A stretch of DNA of 64,000 nt from G963422745 sp965214285 (lineage in GTDB: Bacteria; Actinomycetota; Acidimicrobiia; Acidimicrobiales; Aldehydirespiratoraceae): positions 992,001 through 1,056,000 of the forward strand of contig OZ243946.1 of the NCBI GenBank assembly GCA_965214285.1. Reading direction: 5' to 3'. The position numbers and the translations under genes were made by a program. Positions 1 through 7,863 of this stretch are shown here, in pieces; position 1 is the first letter of the stretch; every line of letters starts with the position of its first letter. The notes under the pieces were generated by a model. The model made no database searches. It was not told the DNA's origin and worked only from the letters and a program-made list of their open reading frames with translations.

Positions 1-543
1 GTCGACGTGGGCTGCGGCGCGGGCGTGGCGGCCACCGCCATCGCCGAGGCCTTCCCGGCCGCGAAGGTCATCGGCCTCGACCCCTCCCCGCACGCCATCG
101 AAGCCGCCGCCGGGCGCGCCCGCCAGAGCGGCATCGACAACCTGGAGTTCCGCTCGGGCAGCTTCGACGACCTCGCCGACCTCGAATCGGTGGACCTGCT
201 GCTGACCCTCGACGTGCTGCACGACCTGCCCCGCCCGGCCGAGGCCGCCGCCGCAGCCGCGGGCTGCCTGGCCGACGACGGCGTCTGGCTGGTCGCCGAC
301 ATCAAGACCCGCGGCGGACTCGAGGACAACCGCCGGATCCCGGTGCTGCCGCTGATGTACGGCATGTCGGTGCTGTACTGCATGTCCTCGGCGATGTCGG
401 AGCCCGACGGGGCAGGGCTGGGCACCCTCGGGCTGACCACCGAGGTCTTCGAGTCGCTGGCGCACGCCGCCGGGTTCGCATCGGTGGAGGTCCGCGAGTT
501 CGACGTCGACCCGCTCAACCGCTACTTCGTGGCCCGGCCCTGA
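1..543 (+). CDS. Class I SAM-dependent methyltransferase (5' end outside window)
   Basis: The reading frame is open from base 1, so the N-terminus is missing. The first codons give VDVGCGAGVA, the glycine-rich SAM-binding motif I of the Rossmann-fold methyltransferases, followed by VIGLDPS (acidic end of strand 2) and a LLLTLDVLHDLP segment matching the motif IV/post region. The remaining 180 residues end in a typical beta-hairpin (VREFDVDPLNRYFVARP). In this family a winged-helix or dimerisation domain often precedes the Rossmann fold, and it would lie upstream of the window. The substrate cannot be told. It is separated by about 190 bp from the next gene and is not obviously part of that operon. 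Confidence 0.85.
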   Translation, partial: VDVGCGAGVAATAIAEAFPAAKVIGLDPSPHAIEAAAGRARQSGIDNLEFRSGSFDDLADLESVDLLLTLDVLHDLPRPAEAAAAAAGCLADDGVWLVADIKTRGGLEDNRRIPVLPLMYGMSVLYCMSSAMSEPDGAGLGTLGLTTEVFESLAHAAGFASVEVREFDVDPLNRYFVARP

Positions 544-651
544 GCCCCGCCGAGGGCCTGAGGGCACCGATCCTGCGTGCCCAGAGCCTGCCGCGAGGCG
601 CCCTCTGAACGCCGCCCCGGCCACGGTCGCACATTGGGGTTGTACGAAATG

Positions 652-657
652 TAAAAT
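652..657 (+). promoter_or_regulatory. Possible -10 element before the ABC importer operon
   Basis: TAAAAT lies in an unusually A/T-rich patch (GTACGAAATGTAAAATCTG) about 80 bp before the first permease start. No convincing -35 hexamer stands at the right distance, so this is only a candidate for the operon promoter. Confidence 0.3.
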
Positions 658-735
658 CTGCGCGATGCTTGTAGACGCGATGCCTGTCCGCCAGTGCCTG
701 CCTGCCGTTGCCTGCCCGCCAGTGCAGGCCCGCCG

Positions 736-1833
736 ATGAAGATCTTCCAGAGCCTGTCGGGCATCGCCGTGCCGATCGTGGCCGTGGTCCTGGCGCTGCT
801 GATCGGCGCCGTCATGATCACCGTGCTCGGCGCCGACCCGCTGGAGGGCTACCGCAGCCTCGTGGTGGGCGCCTTCGGCGACGGCGACGCCCTGGCCGAC
901 ACCGCCGTGCGGGCCATGCCGCTGCTGCTGGTCGGCACCGGCATCTGCATCGCCTTTCGGGCCAAGGTGATCAACATCGGCGGCGAGGGCCAGATCATCT
1001 CGGGCGCGCTGCTGTCCACCGTCACCGCGCTGGCCTTCCCCGGGCTGCCCCCGGTGCTGCTGATCCCGCTGGTGATGCTGGCCGGGATCGTCGGCGGCGG
1101 CTTCTGGGGCGCCATCCCCGGCGCCTTGAAGGCCTACCTGGGCGTCAACGAGATCCTCTCGACGATCATGCTCAACCTGGTCGCCGTGCAGATCATGAAC
1201 TATCTGCTGCGCGACCCGCTGATCGACCCCAAGGAGATCGAGCGCGGCACCCGCATACCCCAGACCGAGCGGCTCTCGGAGAACGCCGACCTGCCGGTGC
1301 TGATCGAGGGCACCCGCCTGCACCTCGGCGTGGTCATCGCCGTGCTCGCCGCCGTGGTCGCCTGGGTGATCCTGTGGCGCACCACCCTCGGGTACCGCAT
1401 CCGGGCGGTCGGCAGCAATCCCGCCGCGGCCCGCTACGCAGGCATCCCCGTCAAGCGCATGACCATGCTGGCGCTCACCTTCTCGGGCGCCATGTGCGGG
1501 CTCGCCGGGGCGGTTCTGGTCTTCGGCTCCCAAGCGCACCGGCTCGTCACCGACGGCTCGGCTGCGACGCTCACGCAGTCGGCCGGCTTCAACGGCATCG
1601 TCGCCGGGCTCTTCGGCGGCCTGCACCCGCTGTGGACGATCGTCTCGTCGTTCTTCTTCGGCGGCCTGGTCACCGGCGCCAATGCCATGCAGCGGGCCGT
1701 GCAGGTCAACTCGGCGCTGATCATCGGGCTCAACGGCCTGGTGGTGGTGTTCGTGGTGTCGTCCAGCCGGGTGCGCGAGCAGATCCGCGAGTTCCTCGAG
1801 ATCCGCCAGGCCCAGCGCGAGGCGTCGGCGTGA
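736..1833 (+). CDS. BMP-type ABC importer, permease subunit 1
   Basis: A 365-residue integral membrane protein of the RbsC/BPD_transp_2 family, as found in B. subtilis NupP-like nucleoside uptake systems. Visible are about 8-10 hydrophobic segments, a conserved GTGICIAFRAKVINIGGEGQ stretch and the GSNPAAARYAGI cytoplasmic loop (EAA-like, contacts the ATPase). I start it at the ATG giving MKIFQSLSGIAV, directly before the first membrane helix; an upstream in-frame ATG at 694 would add a Pro/Cys-rich tail of no known type. The stop overlaps the next GTG start (GTGA), so translation is probably coupled. With the next three genes it forms a complete importer whose substrate is likely a nucleoside or related sugar (inference from family). 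Confidence 0.9.
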   Translation: MKIFQSLSGIAVPIVAVVLALLIGAVMITVLGADPLEGYRSLVVGAFGDGDALADTAVRAMPLLLVGTGICIAFRAKVINIGGEGQIISGALLSTVTALAFPGLPPVLLIPLVMLAGIVGGGFWGAIPGALKAYLGVNEILSTIMLNLVAVQIMNYLLRDPLIDPKEIERGTRIPQTERLSENADLPVLIEGTRLHLGVVIAVLAAVVAWVILWRTTLGYRIRAVGSNPAAARYAGIPVKRMTMLALTFSGAMCGLAGAVLVFGSQAHRLVTDGSAATLTQSAGFNGIVAGLFGGLHPLWTIVSSFFFGGLVTGANAMQRAVQVNSALIIGLNGLVVVFVVSSSRVREQIREFLEIRQAQREASA

Positions 1834-2765
1834 GCGACTTCTTCACCGTCTCGGTGCTGGTGGCCACCTTCGCGGCGGGGGTGCGCCTGGCAACCCCGTA
1901 CCTGCTGGCGTCGCTGGGGGAGACCCTCGGCCAGCGCAGCGGCGTGCTGAACCTCGGCGTCGACGGCGTGATGCTGCTCGGCGCCTTCTTCGCCTACTGG
2001 ACGGTGCTCGAGACCGGCTCGCGGGTAGCGGGCCTGGCGGCGGCGCTAGGCGTGGGCCTGTTCATGGGCGTCGTCTACGCCGTGGTCACCCTGATCTTCA
2101 ACGCCGAGCAGGGCATCAGCGGCATCGGCATCTACCTGTTCGGGCTCGGCATGAGCGAGCTGCTGTTCCAGGAGCTGGTGGGCACGCCCCGCTCCATCCC
2201 GTCCTTCGACAAGCTCGGCATCCCGCTGCTGTCGGACATCCCGCATGTCGGCGACATGTTCTTCAACCACTCGCTGTTCGTGTACCTGGCCGTGGCGCTG
2301 GTGTTCGTGCTCACCTGGCTGGTCAACAGCACCACCCTGGGCCTCAACATCCGCGCCGTCGGCGACAACCCCGAGGCGGCCGACTCGCTGGGGGTCAGCG
2401 TGCGCGGAACCCGGGCCGTCACCATCATCTCCGGCAACGCCCTGGCCGGCATCGCCGGGGCCGCGCTCACCATCGAGCTGGGCACCTTCCAGAACAACCT
2501 CACCAACGGCATCGGCTTCATCGCCGTGGCCCTGGTCTACTTCGGCTCCTGGCGCCCGGCAGGCGTGCTGCTGGGTTCGCTACTGTATGGCATGGTGCAA
2601 TCGACGGTGCTCCAGTTCAAGGTGCTGGGGATCGTCACCGGCGCCACCGCCAGCCTCGCCACCACCGCCCCGGCGGTGCTCACAATCATCGCTCTCGCAG
2701 TCATCGCCCGCCGCTCGGCCAGCGCTCCGGCGGCGCTCACAGTTCCGTTCAGTCGCGGGGGATGA
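1830..2765 (+). CDS. BMP-type ABC importer, permease subunit 2
   Basis: The partner permease (311 residues), NupQ-like. It opens with VSDFFTVSVLVATF and an early LASLGETLGQRSGVLNLGVDG segment, which is a hallmark of this half of the heterodimer; AVGDNPEAADSLGVSV is the coupling loop. I chose the GTG overlapping the stop of permease 1, since the first membrane helix begins a few residues later. The C-terminus ends in a polar tail. It acts in the cytoplasmic membrane with subunit 1 and the ATPase downstream. Confidence 0.9.
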   Translation: MSDFFTVSVLVATFAAGVRLATPYLLASLGETLGQRSGVLNLGVDGVMLLGAFFAYWTVLETGSRVAGLAAALGVGLFMGVVYAVVTLIFNAEQGISGIGIYLFGLGMSELLFQELVGTPRSIPSFDKLGIPLLSDIPHVGDMFFNHSLFVYLAVALVFVLTWLVNSTTLGLNIRAVGDNPEAADSLGVSVRGTRAVTIISGNALAGIAGAALTIELGTFQNNLTNGIGFIAVALVYFGSWRPAGVLLGSLLYGMVQSTVLQFKVLGIVTGATASLATTAPAVLTIIALAVIARRSASAPAALTVPFSRGG

Positions 2766-2829
2766 TGCCCCCACGAGCCCGAGGCACTGCCTCGGCAACC
2801 CAAACATCCCTGGAGGAGGGGACAATCCA

Positions 2830-3948
2830 ATGAACAAGACATGGAAGCTATGGCTGGTGCTGCTGGCCGTGTTCAGTCTCGTAGCGGCCGCGTGCGGCGA
2901 CGACGACGACGACACGGCCGACGCAGGCGACTCAGCCACCGCTGCCGATGACGGCGACTCGGGCGACGATGCCGCCGCCGATGACGGCGACGACATGGCC
3001 GATGACGGCGACGACATGGCCGATGACGGCGATGACATGGCCGACGACGGCGACGACGCAGCCGCCGAGGAGCCTGCGGAGATCCGCATCGCCATCGTGG
3101 CGCCCAGCGCCGAGAACGACCTGGCGTTCACGCAGAGCATCGTCGACGGCGCCGACGCGCTGACCGGAGTGAGCGAGATCGCCATCACGCCGGGCACCTT
3201 CAACGTGGAGGAAGCCGGCATCGCCATCCGCGAGTACGCCGAGGACGGCTACGACCTGGTGATCGGCCACGGCTCGCAGTACGGCGGCTCGATCGAGGAG
3301 ATCGCCAAGGACTACCCCGAAACGGCCTTTGCCTGGGGCACGGCGGTCGACACCTTCAGCCTGCCCAACGTCTCGGCCTACACGGCAGCCTCTGATCAGG
3401 GCGGCTACGTGCTCGGTGCCATGGCAGCCTCTCAGGGCGCCAAGATCGGCGTCGTCGGCCCGATCGAGGTGGGCGACGCCAAGCTCTACGTCGACGGCTT
3501 CCGCCTCGGCGCAGAGGCCGGCGGCGCAGAGGTCAACGTGGTCTACATCGAGTCGTTCGCCGATGTGCAGGCAGCTTCGGAGACCGCCACAGGCATGGTG
3601 GACTGGGGCGCAGAGGTGCTCACGGGTACCGCCCAGATGACCATCGGCGCCATCGGCGTGGCCCAGGACAACGGCCTGGCCTGGTACGGCACCCAGTCCA
3701 ACCAGGCGCCTGCCGCGCCTGACGGCGTGGTCGTGGCCAGCCAGGTCTACAAGTGGGAGGTCGCCCTCCAGCAGCTTGTCGACGACATCCGAGGAGGCGT
3801 TCTCGGAGGCACCTCGTACGAGATCAACCTCGAGAACGAGGGCCTCGTCATCGAGTTCGGCGAGGGCGTGTCCGACGACCTGCGCCAGACCGCTGCGGAC
3901 GTGTCCGCCCAGGTCATCGCAGGCGACGTGGTCACCAGGGTCGGCTGA
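2830..3948 (+). CDS. BMP family substrate-binding lipoprotein
   Basis: A 372-residue extracytoplasmic binding protein of the Bmp/PnrA family. The N-terminus MNKTWKLWLVLLAVFSLVAA followed by Cys is a lipoprotein signal peptide with lipobox VAAAC. A strong Shine-Dalgarno (GGAGGAGGGG) precedes the ATG. Residues about 20-80 are an almost purely Asp/Ala/Gly linker containing tandem GDDMADD units, tethering the domain to the membrane. The periplasmic-binding fold follows from IRIAIVAPSAENDLAFTQ, with VIGHGSQYGGSIEEIA and GVVGPIEVGDAKLYVDGF typical of the family. It delivers the substrate to the flanking permeases. Confidence 0.92.
   Translation: MNKTWKLWLVLLAVFSLVAAACGDDDDDTADAGDSATAADDGDSGDDAAADDGDDMADDGDDMADDGDDMADDGDDAAAEEPAEIRIAIVAPSAENDLAFTQSIVDGADALTGVSEIAITPGTFNVEEAGIAIREYAEDGYDLVIGHGSQYGGSIEEIAKDYPETAFAWGTAVDTFSLPNVSAYTAASDQGGYVLGAMAASQGAKIGVVGPIEVGDAKLYVDGFRLGAEAGGAEVNVVYIESFADVQAASETATGMVDWGAEVLTGTAQMTIGAIGVAQDNGLAWYGTQSNQAPAAPDGVVVASQVYKWEVALQQLVDDIRGGVLGGTSYEINLENEGLVIEFGEGVSDDLRQTAADVSAQVIAGDVVTRVG
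2986..3057 (+). repeat. Tandem 21-bp repeat coding an acidic linker
   Basis: GATGACGGCGACGACATGGC recurs in tandem about four times (with single-base variants) inside the lipoprotein gene and encodes the repeated GDDMADD unit between the lipidated Cys and the binding domain. In-frame repeats of this kind can change copy number by slippage or recombination without breaking the frame. Confidence 0.8.
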
Positions 3949-4053
3949 CCCTGACCTAGACGGTTCGCAGACCCGACCGGCTGCCGCCCCAGCGCGCCGG
4001 CCGGTCGGGTCGCGACCCGAGAAACGACGAGAAGGCAACCAGGAAGCGGCCCT

Positions 4054-5598
4054 GTGAGCGACTCTGTGAGCGACGAGCCTGTGCCGATGGACGAGCCTGT
4101 GCCGATGCTCGAGATGCGCGGCATCAGCAAGCGATTCCCCGGCGTCTTGGCCAACGACAAGGTCGACTTCGACCTGCGCGCAGGCGAGGTCCACACCTTG
4201 CTGGGCGAGAACGGGGCCGGCAAGAGCACGCTGATGAAGATCCTCTTCGGGCTCTACCGGCCCGACGAGGGCGAGGTGCTGCTCGACGGCGAGCCGCTGG
4301 CGATCTCCTCGCCGGCTGACGCCATCGAGGCCGGCATCGGCATGATCCACCAGCACTTCATGCTGGTGCCCACGCTCACCGTCACCGAGAACGTCGCCCT
4401 GGGGCTCGCCGAGAACGGCGTCAGCCCCGACCTCGACGCCGTGGCCGAGCGGATCCGCGAGCTCGAGTCCGAGTTCGGCCTGGCGGTCGACCCCGACGCC
4501 TACCTGTGGCAGCTCGCCGTGGGGGAGCGCCAGCGGGTCGAGATTCTCAAGGCGCTGTACCGCAACGCCCGTCTGCTGGTGCTCGACGAGCCCACCGCCG
4601 TGCTCACCCCCCAGGAGGTCGAGGACTTCTTCGTCACCCTGCGCAAGCTCGCCGACGACGGCCGCGGCCTGATCTTCATCTCCCACAAGCTGCACGAGGT
4701 GATGGCGCTGTCGGATCGCATCACGGTGCTGCGCGACGGCGCCGTGACCGGCGAGACCGTGCCCGCTGCCACCTCACGCGAGCAGCTCGCCATGATGATG
4801 GTGGGCCGCGACGTGAAGCTGGCCCCCGACAAGGCCCCGGTCGCCACCGGCGAGGTGCGCCTGGTGCTCTCGGATGTGGAGGTGGTAGGCGACCGTGAGC
4901 ACGCCGCGGTCGACGGCGTGAGCCTAGAGGTGCGAGGCGGCGAGATCGTGGGCATCGCAGGCGTGTCGGGCAACGGCCAGAGCGAGCTCGCCGATGCCAT
5001 CGCCGGGGTGCGCCAGGTCGCCGCCGGCACGGTGCGCCTCGACGGCCGCGACGTGACCCACCTGCCGCCGCGGGCGGCCCGCGAGGCCGGGCTGGCCTAT
5101 GTTCCCGAGGAGCGGATGCGCGACGGCGCCGTCGGGGAGTTCACGGTGAGCGAGAACCTGATGCTCATCGACCACGATTCGCAGCGCTTCTCGAGCCGCG
5201 GCTTCCTCAAGCTGAGGGCGATCCGAGAGCGGGCGCGTGATCTCGTGGAGCGCTTCGCCGTGAAGACGCCCTCGATCGACACCTCCACGAGGTCGCTGTC
5301 GGGCGGCAACATCCAGAAGCTGATCCTGGCCCGTGAGCTGTCCTCCGAGCCGGCCGTGCTGGTGGTGGCCCAGCCCACCCGCGGGGTCGACATCGGCGCC
5401 GCCGAGTACATCCACGAGCGCCTGGTGGCCACCCGCTCCACGGGCGCGGCGATCCTGGTGATCTCCGAGGATCTCGACGAGGTGCTGGCCCTGTCGGACC
5501 GGGTGGCGGTGATGTTCGAGGGCCAGATCGCCGATGTGGTGGACCGTGACGAGGCCACCGTGGAGCAGCTCGGCCTGCTGATGGCCGGCGCCGCCTGA
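4054..5598 (+). CDS. BMP-type ABC importer, double ATPase (RbsA-like)
   Basis: A 514-residue fusion of two nucleotide-binding domains. NBD1: Walker A GENGAGKST, signature region LAVGERQR, Walker B LLVLDEPTA, H-loop FISHKL. NBD2 (from about residue 270): Walker A-like GVSGNGQSE lacking the consensus Lys, signature LSGGNIQK, Walker B-like VLVVAQPTRGVD; a degenerate second site is normal for this family. GTG at 4054 is taken as start; ATG at 4087 or 4105 is also possible because the first 17 residues are an internal repeat (DEPVPM twice). The 3' half of this gene is duplicated twice downstream (6775 and 8702). Confidence 0.9.
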   Translation: MSDSVSDEPVPMDEPVPMLEMRGISKRFPGVLANDKVDFDLRAGEVHTLLGENGAGKSTLMKILFGLYRPDEGEVLLDGEPLAISSPADAIEAGIGMIHQHFMLVPTLTVTENVALGLAENGVSPDLDAVAERIRELESEFGLAVDPDAYLWQLAVGERQRVEILKALYRNARLLVLDEPTAVLTPQEVEDFFVTLRKLADDGRGLIFISHKLHEVMALSDRITVLRDGAVTGETVPAATSREQLAMMMVGRDVKLAPDKAPVATGEVRLVLSDVEVVGDREHAAVDGVSLEVRGGEIVGIAGVSGNGQSELADAIAGVRQVAAGTVRLDGRDVTHLPPRAAREAGLAYVPEERMRDGAVGEFTVSENLMLIDHDSQRFSSRGFLKLRAIRERARDLVERFAVKTPSIDTSTRSLSGGNIQKLILARELSSEPAVLVVAQPTRGVDIGAAEYIHERLVATRSTGAAILVISEDLDEVLALSDRVAVMFEGQIADVVDRDEATVEQLGLLMAGAA

Positions 5599-5656
5599 CG
5601 ACGGCGGTCGGTCCAGAGGCGACTGGGCCTGAGGGCCGGCGTCCCGATCGCAGCCG
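5017..5656 (+). repeat. Parent copy of the 640-bp segment duplicated downstream
   Basis: From the GTCGCCGCCGGCACGGT in codon ~322 of the ATPase through the stop codon to about 58 bp beyond it, this segment recurs at 6775-7414 with only scattered differences, and its first 317 bp recur at 8702-9018. Confidence 0.9.
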
Positions 5657-5717
5657 CCGCTGGTTCAGCCGGGTGCGCCGCTCAGATCAGACCGCTGGAA
5701 AAATCTGGCGGTAGGTG
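5625..5717 (+). repeat. Cassette left flank, copy 1 (second at 11922-12014)
   Basis: The 93 bp before promoter A, including CAGCCGCCGCTGGTTCAGCC and the AATCTGGCG-TAGGTG segment, recur with roughly 80% identity before promoter D at 11922-12014. Both copies lead into the same promoter-hairpin unit and then into the 3' end of an Abi-family gene, so this marks the left edge of a duplicated module. Confidence 0.8.
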
Positions 5718-5746
5718 TTGATTTCCTCGGGCAGGGGGCCTATAGT
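5718..5746 (+). promoter_or_regulatory. Promoter A (sigma70-like)
   Basis: TTGATT, 17-bp spacer, TATAGT. Same layout as promoters B-F. The -10 core CTATAG is palindromic, so it may also work on the other strand. A start near 5753 would place the hairpin AACCCCGG at the 5' end of the transcript. Confidence 0.6.
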
Positions 5747-5752
5747 TGCTTC

Positions 5753-5812
5753 CGAAAACCCCGGAACCGTCAATGCCTTCGGCAAACGGCCGGGGTTACG
5801 CCTTTCTCGGGG
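5753..5812 (+). ncRNA. Structured RNA element A (short type), 3' of abi-1
   Basis: Outer stem AACCCCGG (5757-5764) with CCGGGGTT (5790-5797), inner pairing CCGT with ACGG, and an apical hairpin TGCC-TTC-GGCA. The apical loop differs from the other copies (TCT) while the stem is kept. A TTTCTCGGGGG box follows. There is no U-run, so it does not look like an intrinsic terminator. RNA continuing past the box would be antisense to the 3' end of the abi gene. The 3' end of the RNA is not visible from sequence. Confidence 0.55.
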
Positions 5813-5850
5813 GATGTCCGGCGGCCGGAAGACTCGCACCACTGGCTCCG

Positions 5851-6510
5851 TCATGGCCGGTTGGCGAGGATCGTGGGGGTGCGGCTGGCCGCTTCGACCC
5901 AGGCGCGGCTGTCGGCGCAGATCCAGCCGACGACCTCAAGGATCTCTCTGTGGTCGCGGGCGAGGTCTCGCTCGTGGATGGGCTCGTGGTGAGCGATCCG
6001 GTTGCGCAGGAAGTGAAGGCGTTGAATGCGGTCCTCGACGTTGGCCCTCACCCGCCACGGACCGCCTTCGCCGTGATGACCGGGGAACGCCCCAGCGAGT
6101 GCCGGGACCCACAGCGAGGTGAGGTAGTGGGGTGTGCACAGGAACCGCCAGAAGCCGAAGCTCAGCTCAGTGACGACCTGGCCGTGGGTCTCGCCACGGC
6201 CGCGCCGGGAAGCTCGACTGCGCGCCGATTCGGCTCCTGTCCACATCCTGTCTGAGAGCAGTTGTGGCCGCCGGTACCAGACCTGAGGCCATCCGCAGGC
6301 TCGGCCATGGGCGACCAGCGCCGCATCCATGGCGTTGCGGAAGACGATCTCGAGACGGCTGATGTCTCCGTACAGGGCAGCCCCTACATCGATGTTCCAG
6401 TCGTAGAGCCCGATGGCGGCGTCGAGGTCTCCCTCGGTCGCTCTCAGGTAGGAGCCGAGACGGTCACGGGTGAGACGCTCGGCGATGACCCGATGATCGA
6501 AAGTCGACAT
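5851..6510 (-). CDS. Abi-family HEPN protein 1 (AbiD/AbiF-like)
   Basis: A 219-residue protein of the Abi_2/AbiD-AbiF type. Seen: YLRATEGDLDAAIGLYDWN, then LEIVFRNAMDAALVAHGRA, then FGFWRFLC, and near residue 170 RNRIAHHEPI, an R-x4-H motif that in HEPN proteins forms the RNase active site. FRN plus RNRIAHHEP is diagnostic of the family. Family members act as abortive-infection or toxin RNases; some are paired with a non-coding RNA antitoxin (knowledge recalled, not checked). The ATG has a GGAGGA ribosome-binding site 10 nt upstream. It is flanked on both sides by plus-strand RNA elements (A, B), and its first ten codons are shared with the DUF3800-like gene. A 222-residue paralogue lies at 12193-12861. 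Confidence 0.85.
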   Translation of the reverse strand: MSTFDHRVIAERLTRDRLGSYLRATEGDLDAAIGLYDWNIDVGAALYGDISRLEIVFRNAMDAALVAHGRACGWPQVWYRRPQLLSDRMWTGAESARSRASRRGRGETHGQVVTELSFGFWRFLCTPHYLTSLWVPALAGAFPGHHGEGGPWRVRANVEDRIQRLHFLRNRIAHHEPIHERDLARDHREILEVVGWICADSRAWVEAASRTPTILANRP

Positions 6511-6514
6511 CGTG

Positions 6515-6542
6515 TTGATTCCTCCAGCAAGGGGCCTATAGT
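6515..6542 (+). promoter_or_regulatory. Promoter B (sigma70-like)
   Basis: TTGATT, 16-bp spacer, TATAGT, divergent from abi-1 and starting only 5 bp upstream of its ATG. The complement of the abi-1 Shine-Dalgarno sits inside the spacer, so divergent transcription and abi translation signals overlap. Confidence 0.65.
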
Positions 6543-6551
6543 CGCCCCCGT

Positions 6552-6697
6552 AGACCCCGGAACCGTCCCTGCCTCTGGCAAACGGCCGGGGTTTCCCAAT
6601 TCTCGGGGGGAAGGTCCCGGCTCTCAGGAGGAAGCTCGGCGGGAGGTATCGGCGGATGGTGCAAGCGGCCCGAGTGCCTCGGGAGCCTCCGCCGGCA
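6552..6697 (+). ncRNA. Structured RNA element B (long type), divergent from abi-1
   Basis: Stem ACCCCGG/CCGGGGT (6554-6560 with 6586-6592), inner CCGT/ACGG, apical TGCC-TCT-GGCA, then the box CCAATTCTCGGGG. The long type (B, C, E) continues with a second conserved block that can form CCCGAG/CTCGGG and a CGGCGG/CCGCCG pairing ending at GCCTCCGCCGGC. No open frame of note. A structured RNA is inferred from conservation of stems and promoter; expression is unproven. Confidence 0.6.
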
Positions 6698-6774
6698 CGG
6701 AGCGCCAGCCGGACCCCGCACGGTAGCGGCCGGCGCGCCAAACGCGGCCGGGCCTGGGGATTCAGGGACCCCCG

Positions 6775-7356
6775 GTCGCCGCCGGCACGGTCAGCCTCGA
6801 CGGCCGCGACGTGACCCACCTGCCGCCGCGGGCGGCCCGCGAGGCCGGGCTGGCCTATGTGCCCGAGGAGCGCATGCGAGACGGCGCCGTCGGGGAGTTC
6901 ACGGTGAGCGAGAACCTGATGCTCATCGACCACGACTCGCAGCGCTTCTCGAGCCGCGGCTTCCTCAAGCTGAGGGCGATCCGAGAGCGGGCGCGTGATC
7001 TCGTGGAGCGCTTCGCCGTGAAGACGCCCTCGATCGACACCTCCACGAGGTCGCTGTCGGGCGGCAACATCCAGAAGCTGATCCTGGCCCGTGAGCTGTC
7101 GTCTGAGCCGGCCGTGCTGGTGGTGGCCCAGCCCACCCGCGGGGTCGACATCGGCGCCGCCGAGTACATCCACGAGCGCCTGGTGGCCGCCCGCTCCACG
7201 GGCGCGGCGATCCTGGTGATCTCCGAGGATCTCGACGAGGTGCTGGCCCTGTCGGACCGGGTGGCGGTGATGTTCGAGGGCCAGATCGCCGATGTGGTGG
7301 ACCGTGACGAGGCCACCGTGGAGCAGCTCGGCCTGCTGATGGCCGGCGCCGCCTGA
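6775..7356 (+). pseudogene. Truncated duplicate of ABC ATPase 3' half (copy 2)
   Basis: Nearly identical to 5017-5598: it encodes the last ~190 residues of the ATPase, with LSGGNIQK and VLVVAQPTRGVD and the native stop, but has no start region, no Walker A and no first NBD. The homology continues to about 7414, past the stop. The junction follows the sequence CAGGGACCCCCG, shared with copy 3. A few substitutions (for example GTCAGC for GTGCGC) are common to copies 2 and 3, so one derives from the other. An internal ATG could give a 181-residue fragment, but a functional ATPase is not expected. Confidence 0.88.
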
Positions 7357-7414
7357 CGACGGCGGTCGGTCCAGAGGCGACCGGGCCTGAGGGCCGGCGT
7401 CCCGATCGCAGCCG

Positions 7415-7717
7415 ACGCCGGCTCGACGTCGCTCGCGAGCAGCCTCGCCTGCGAGCAGCCTGGCAAGCACGGCCAGCGCCACGACGGATGCGTCCATCGG
7501 CTTCCCCATCGCTCGGTCGTGACACGCCGTCGGAGGGCGTCACGAGAGCCACTGCGGCTCGCCGCCTGCGCATGCGAGCGATGCCGTCTGCCTGGCCGTG
7601 GCCGCGGCGATCCGCAACACCCCGCGGTTCGGTCCAAGGACGCCCTGGGCGCTGGCACCTGGTGCCGACCTGGCGGGGACTCTCTGGACAAGCCGACACC
7701 GCCGCAAGAGGAGGCGG
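7415..7717. other. Non-coding stretch between ATPase copy 2 and promoter F
   Basis: No convincing gene on either strand. It contains two near-identical 12-mers (CGCGAGCAGCCT and TGCGAGCAGCCT) in tandem near 7435, a CCGCC/GGCGG inverted repeat just before promoter F, and otherwise unremarkable GC-rich sequence. Confidence 0.5.
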
Positions 7718-7746
7718 TTGATTTCTCGGCCCGAGCGGGCCATAAT
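7718..7746 (+). promoter_or_regulatory. Promoter F (sigma70-like)
   Basis: TTGATT, 17-bp spacer, CATAAT: the best -10 match of the six cassette promoters. Predicted start near 7753, at the 5' end of structured RNA F. Confidence 0.65.
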
Positions 7747-7752
7747 GCAGGT

Positions 7753-7860
7753 GCCCTCCGTTACTGTGGCGGAGGGAAGACGTGAGTTCCGGAGTGCCAG
7801 CCCGAGAACCGGCCACCAAGTCGGTCGCCTAGGGCGGGAGCCGGAACTCTCGCATTCTCG
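7753..7860 (+). ncRNA. Structured RNA element F, 3' of the DUF3800-like gene
   Basis: Different in sequence from elements A-E but in the same position relative to its gene. Hairpin 1: CCCTCCG (7754-7760) with CGGAGGG (7770-7776). Hairpin 2: a perfect 9-bp stem GAGTTCCGG (7784-7792) with CCGGAACTC (7841-7849) closing an internal region with ACCG (7808-7811)/CGGT (7822-7825) and GCCC/GGGC pairings. It ends in CATTCTCGGGG, the same 3' box as A-E. No protein frame fits. The architecture strongly suggests a folded RNA; no family was recognised. Confidence 0.6.
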
Positions 7861-7863
7861 GGG

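Noticed and set aside
2932..4695. Long minus-strand open frame (587 codons) under the BMP lipoprotein and ATPase genes
   Set aside because: It is antisense to two well-supported genes; its length is a by-product of high GC. Residue content is His/Asp/Gly/Val-rich with no domain.
5757..5797. CCCCGG hairpins as intrinsic terminators
   Set aside because: No U-run follows any copy, and each sits just behind a good promoter at a fixed distance, at the 5' end of the predicted RNA.
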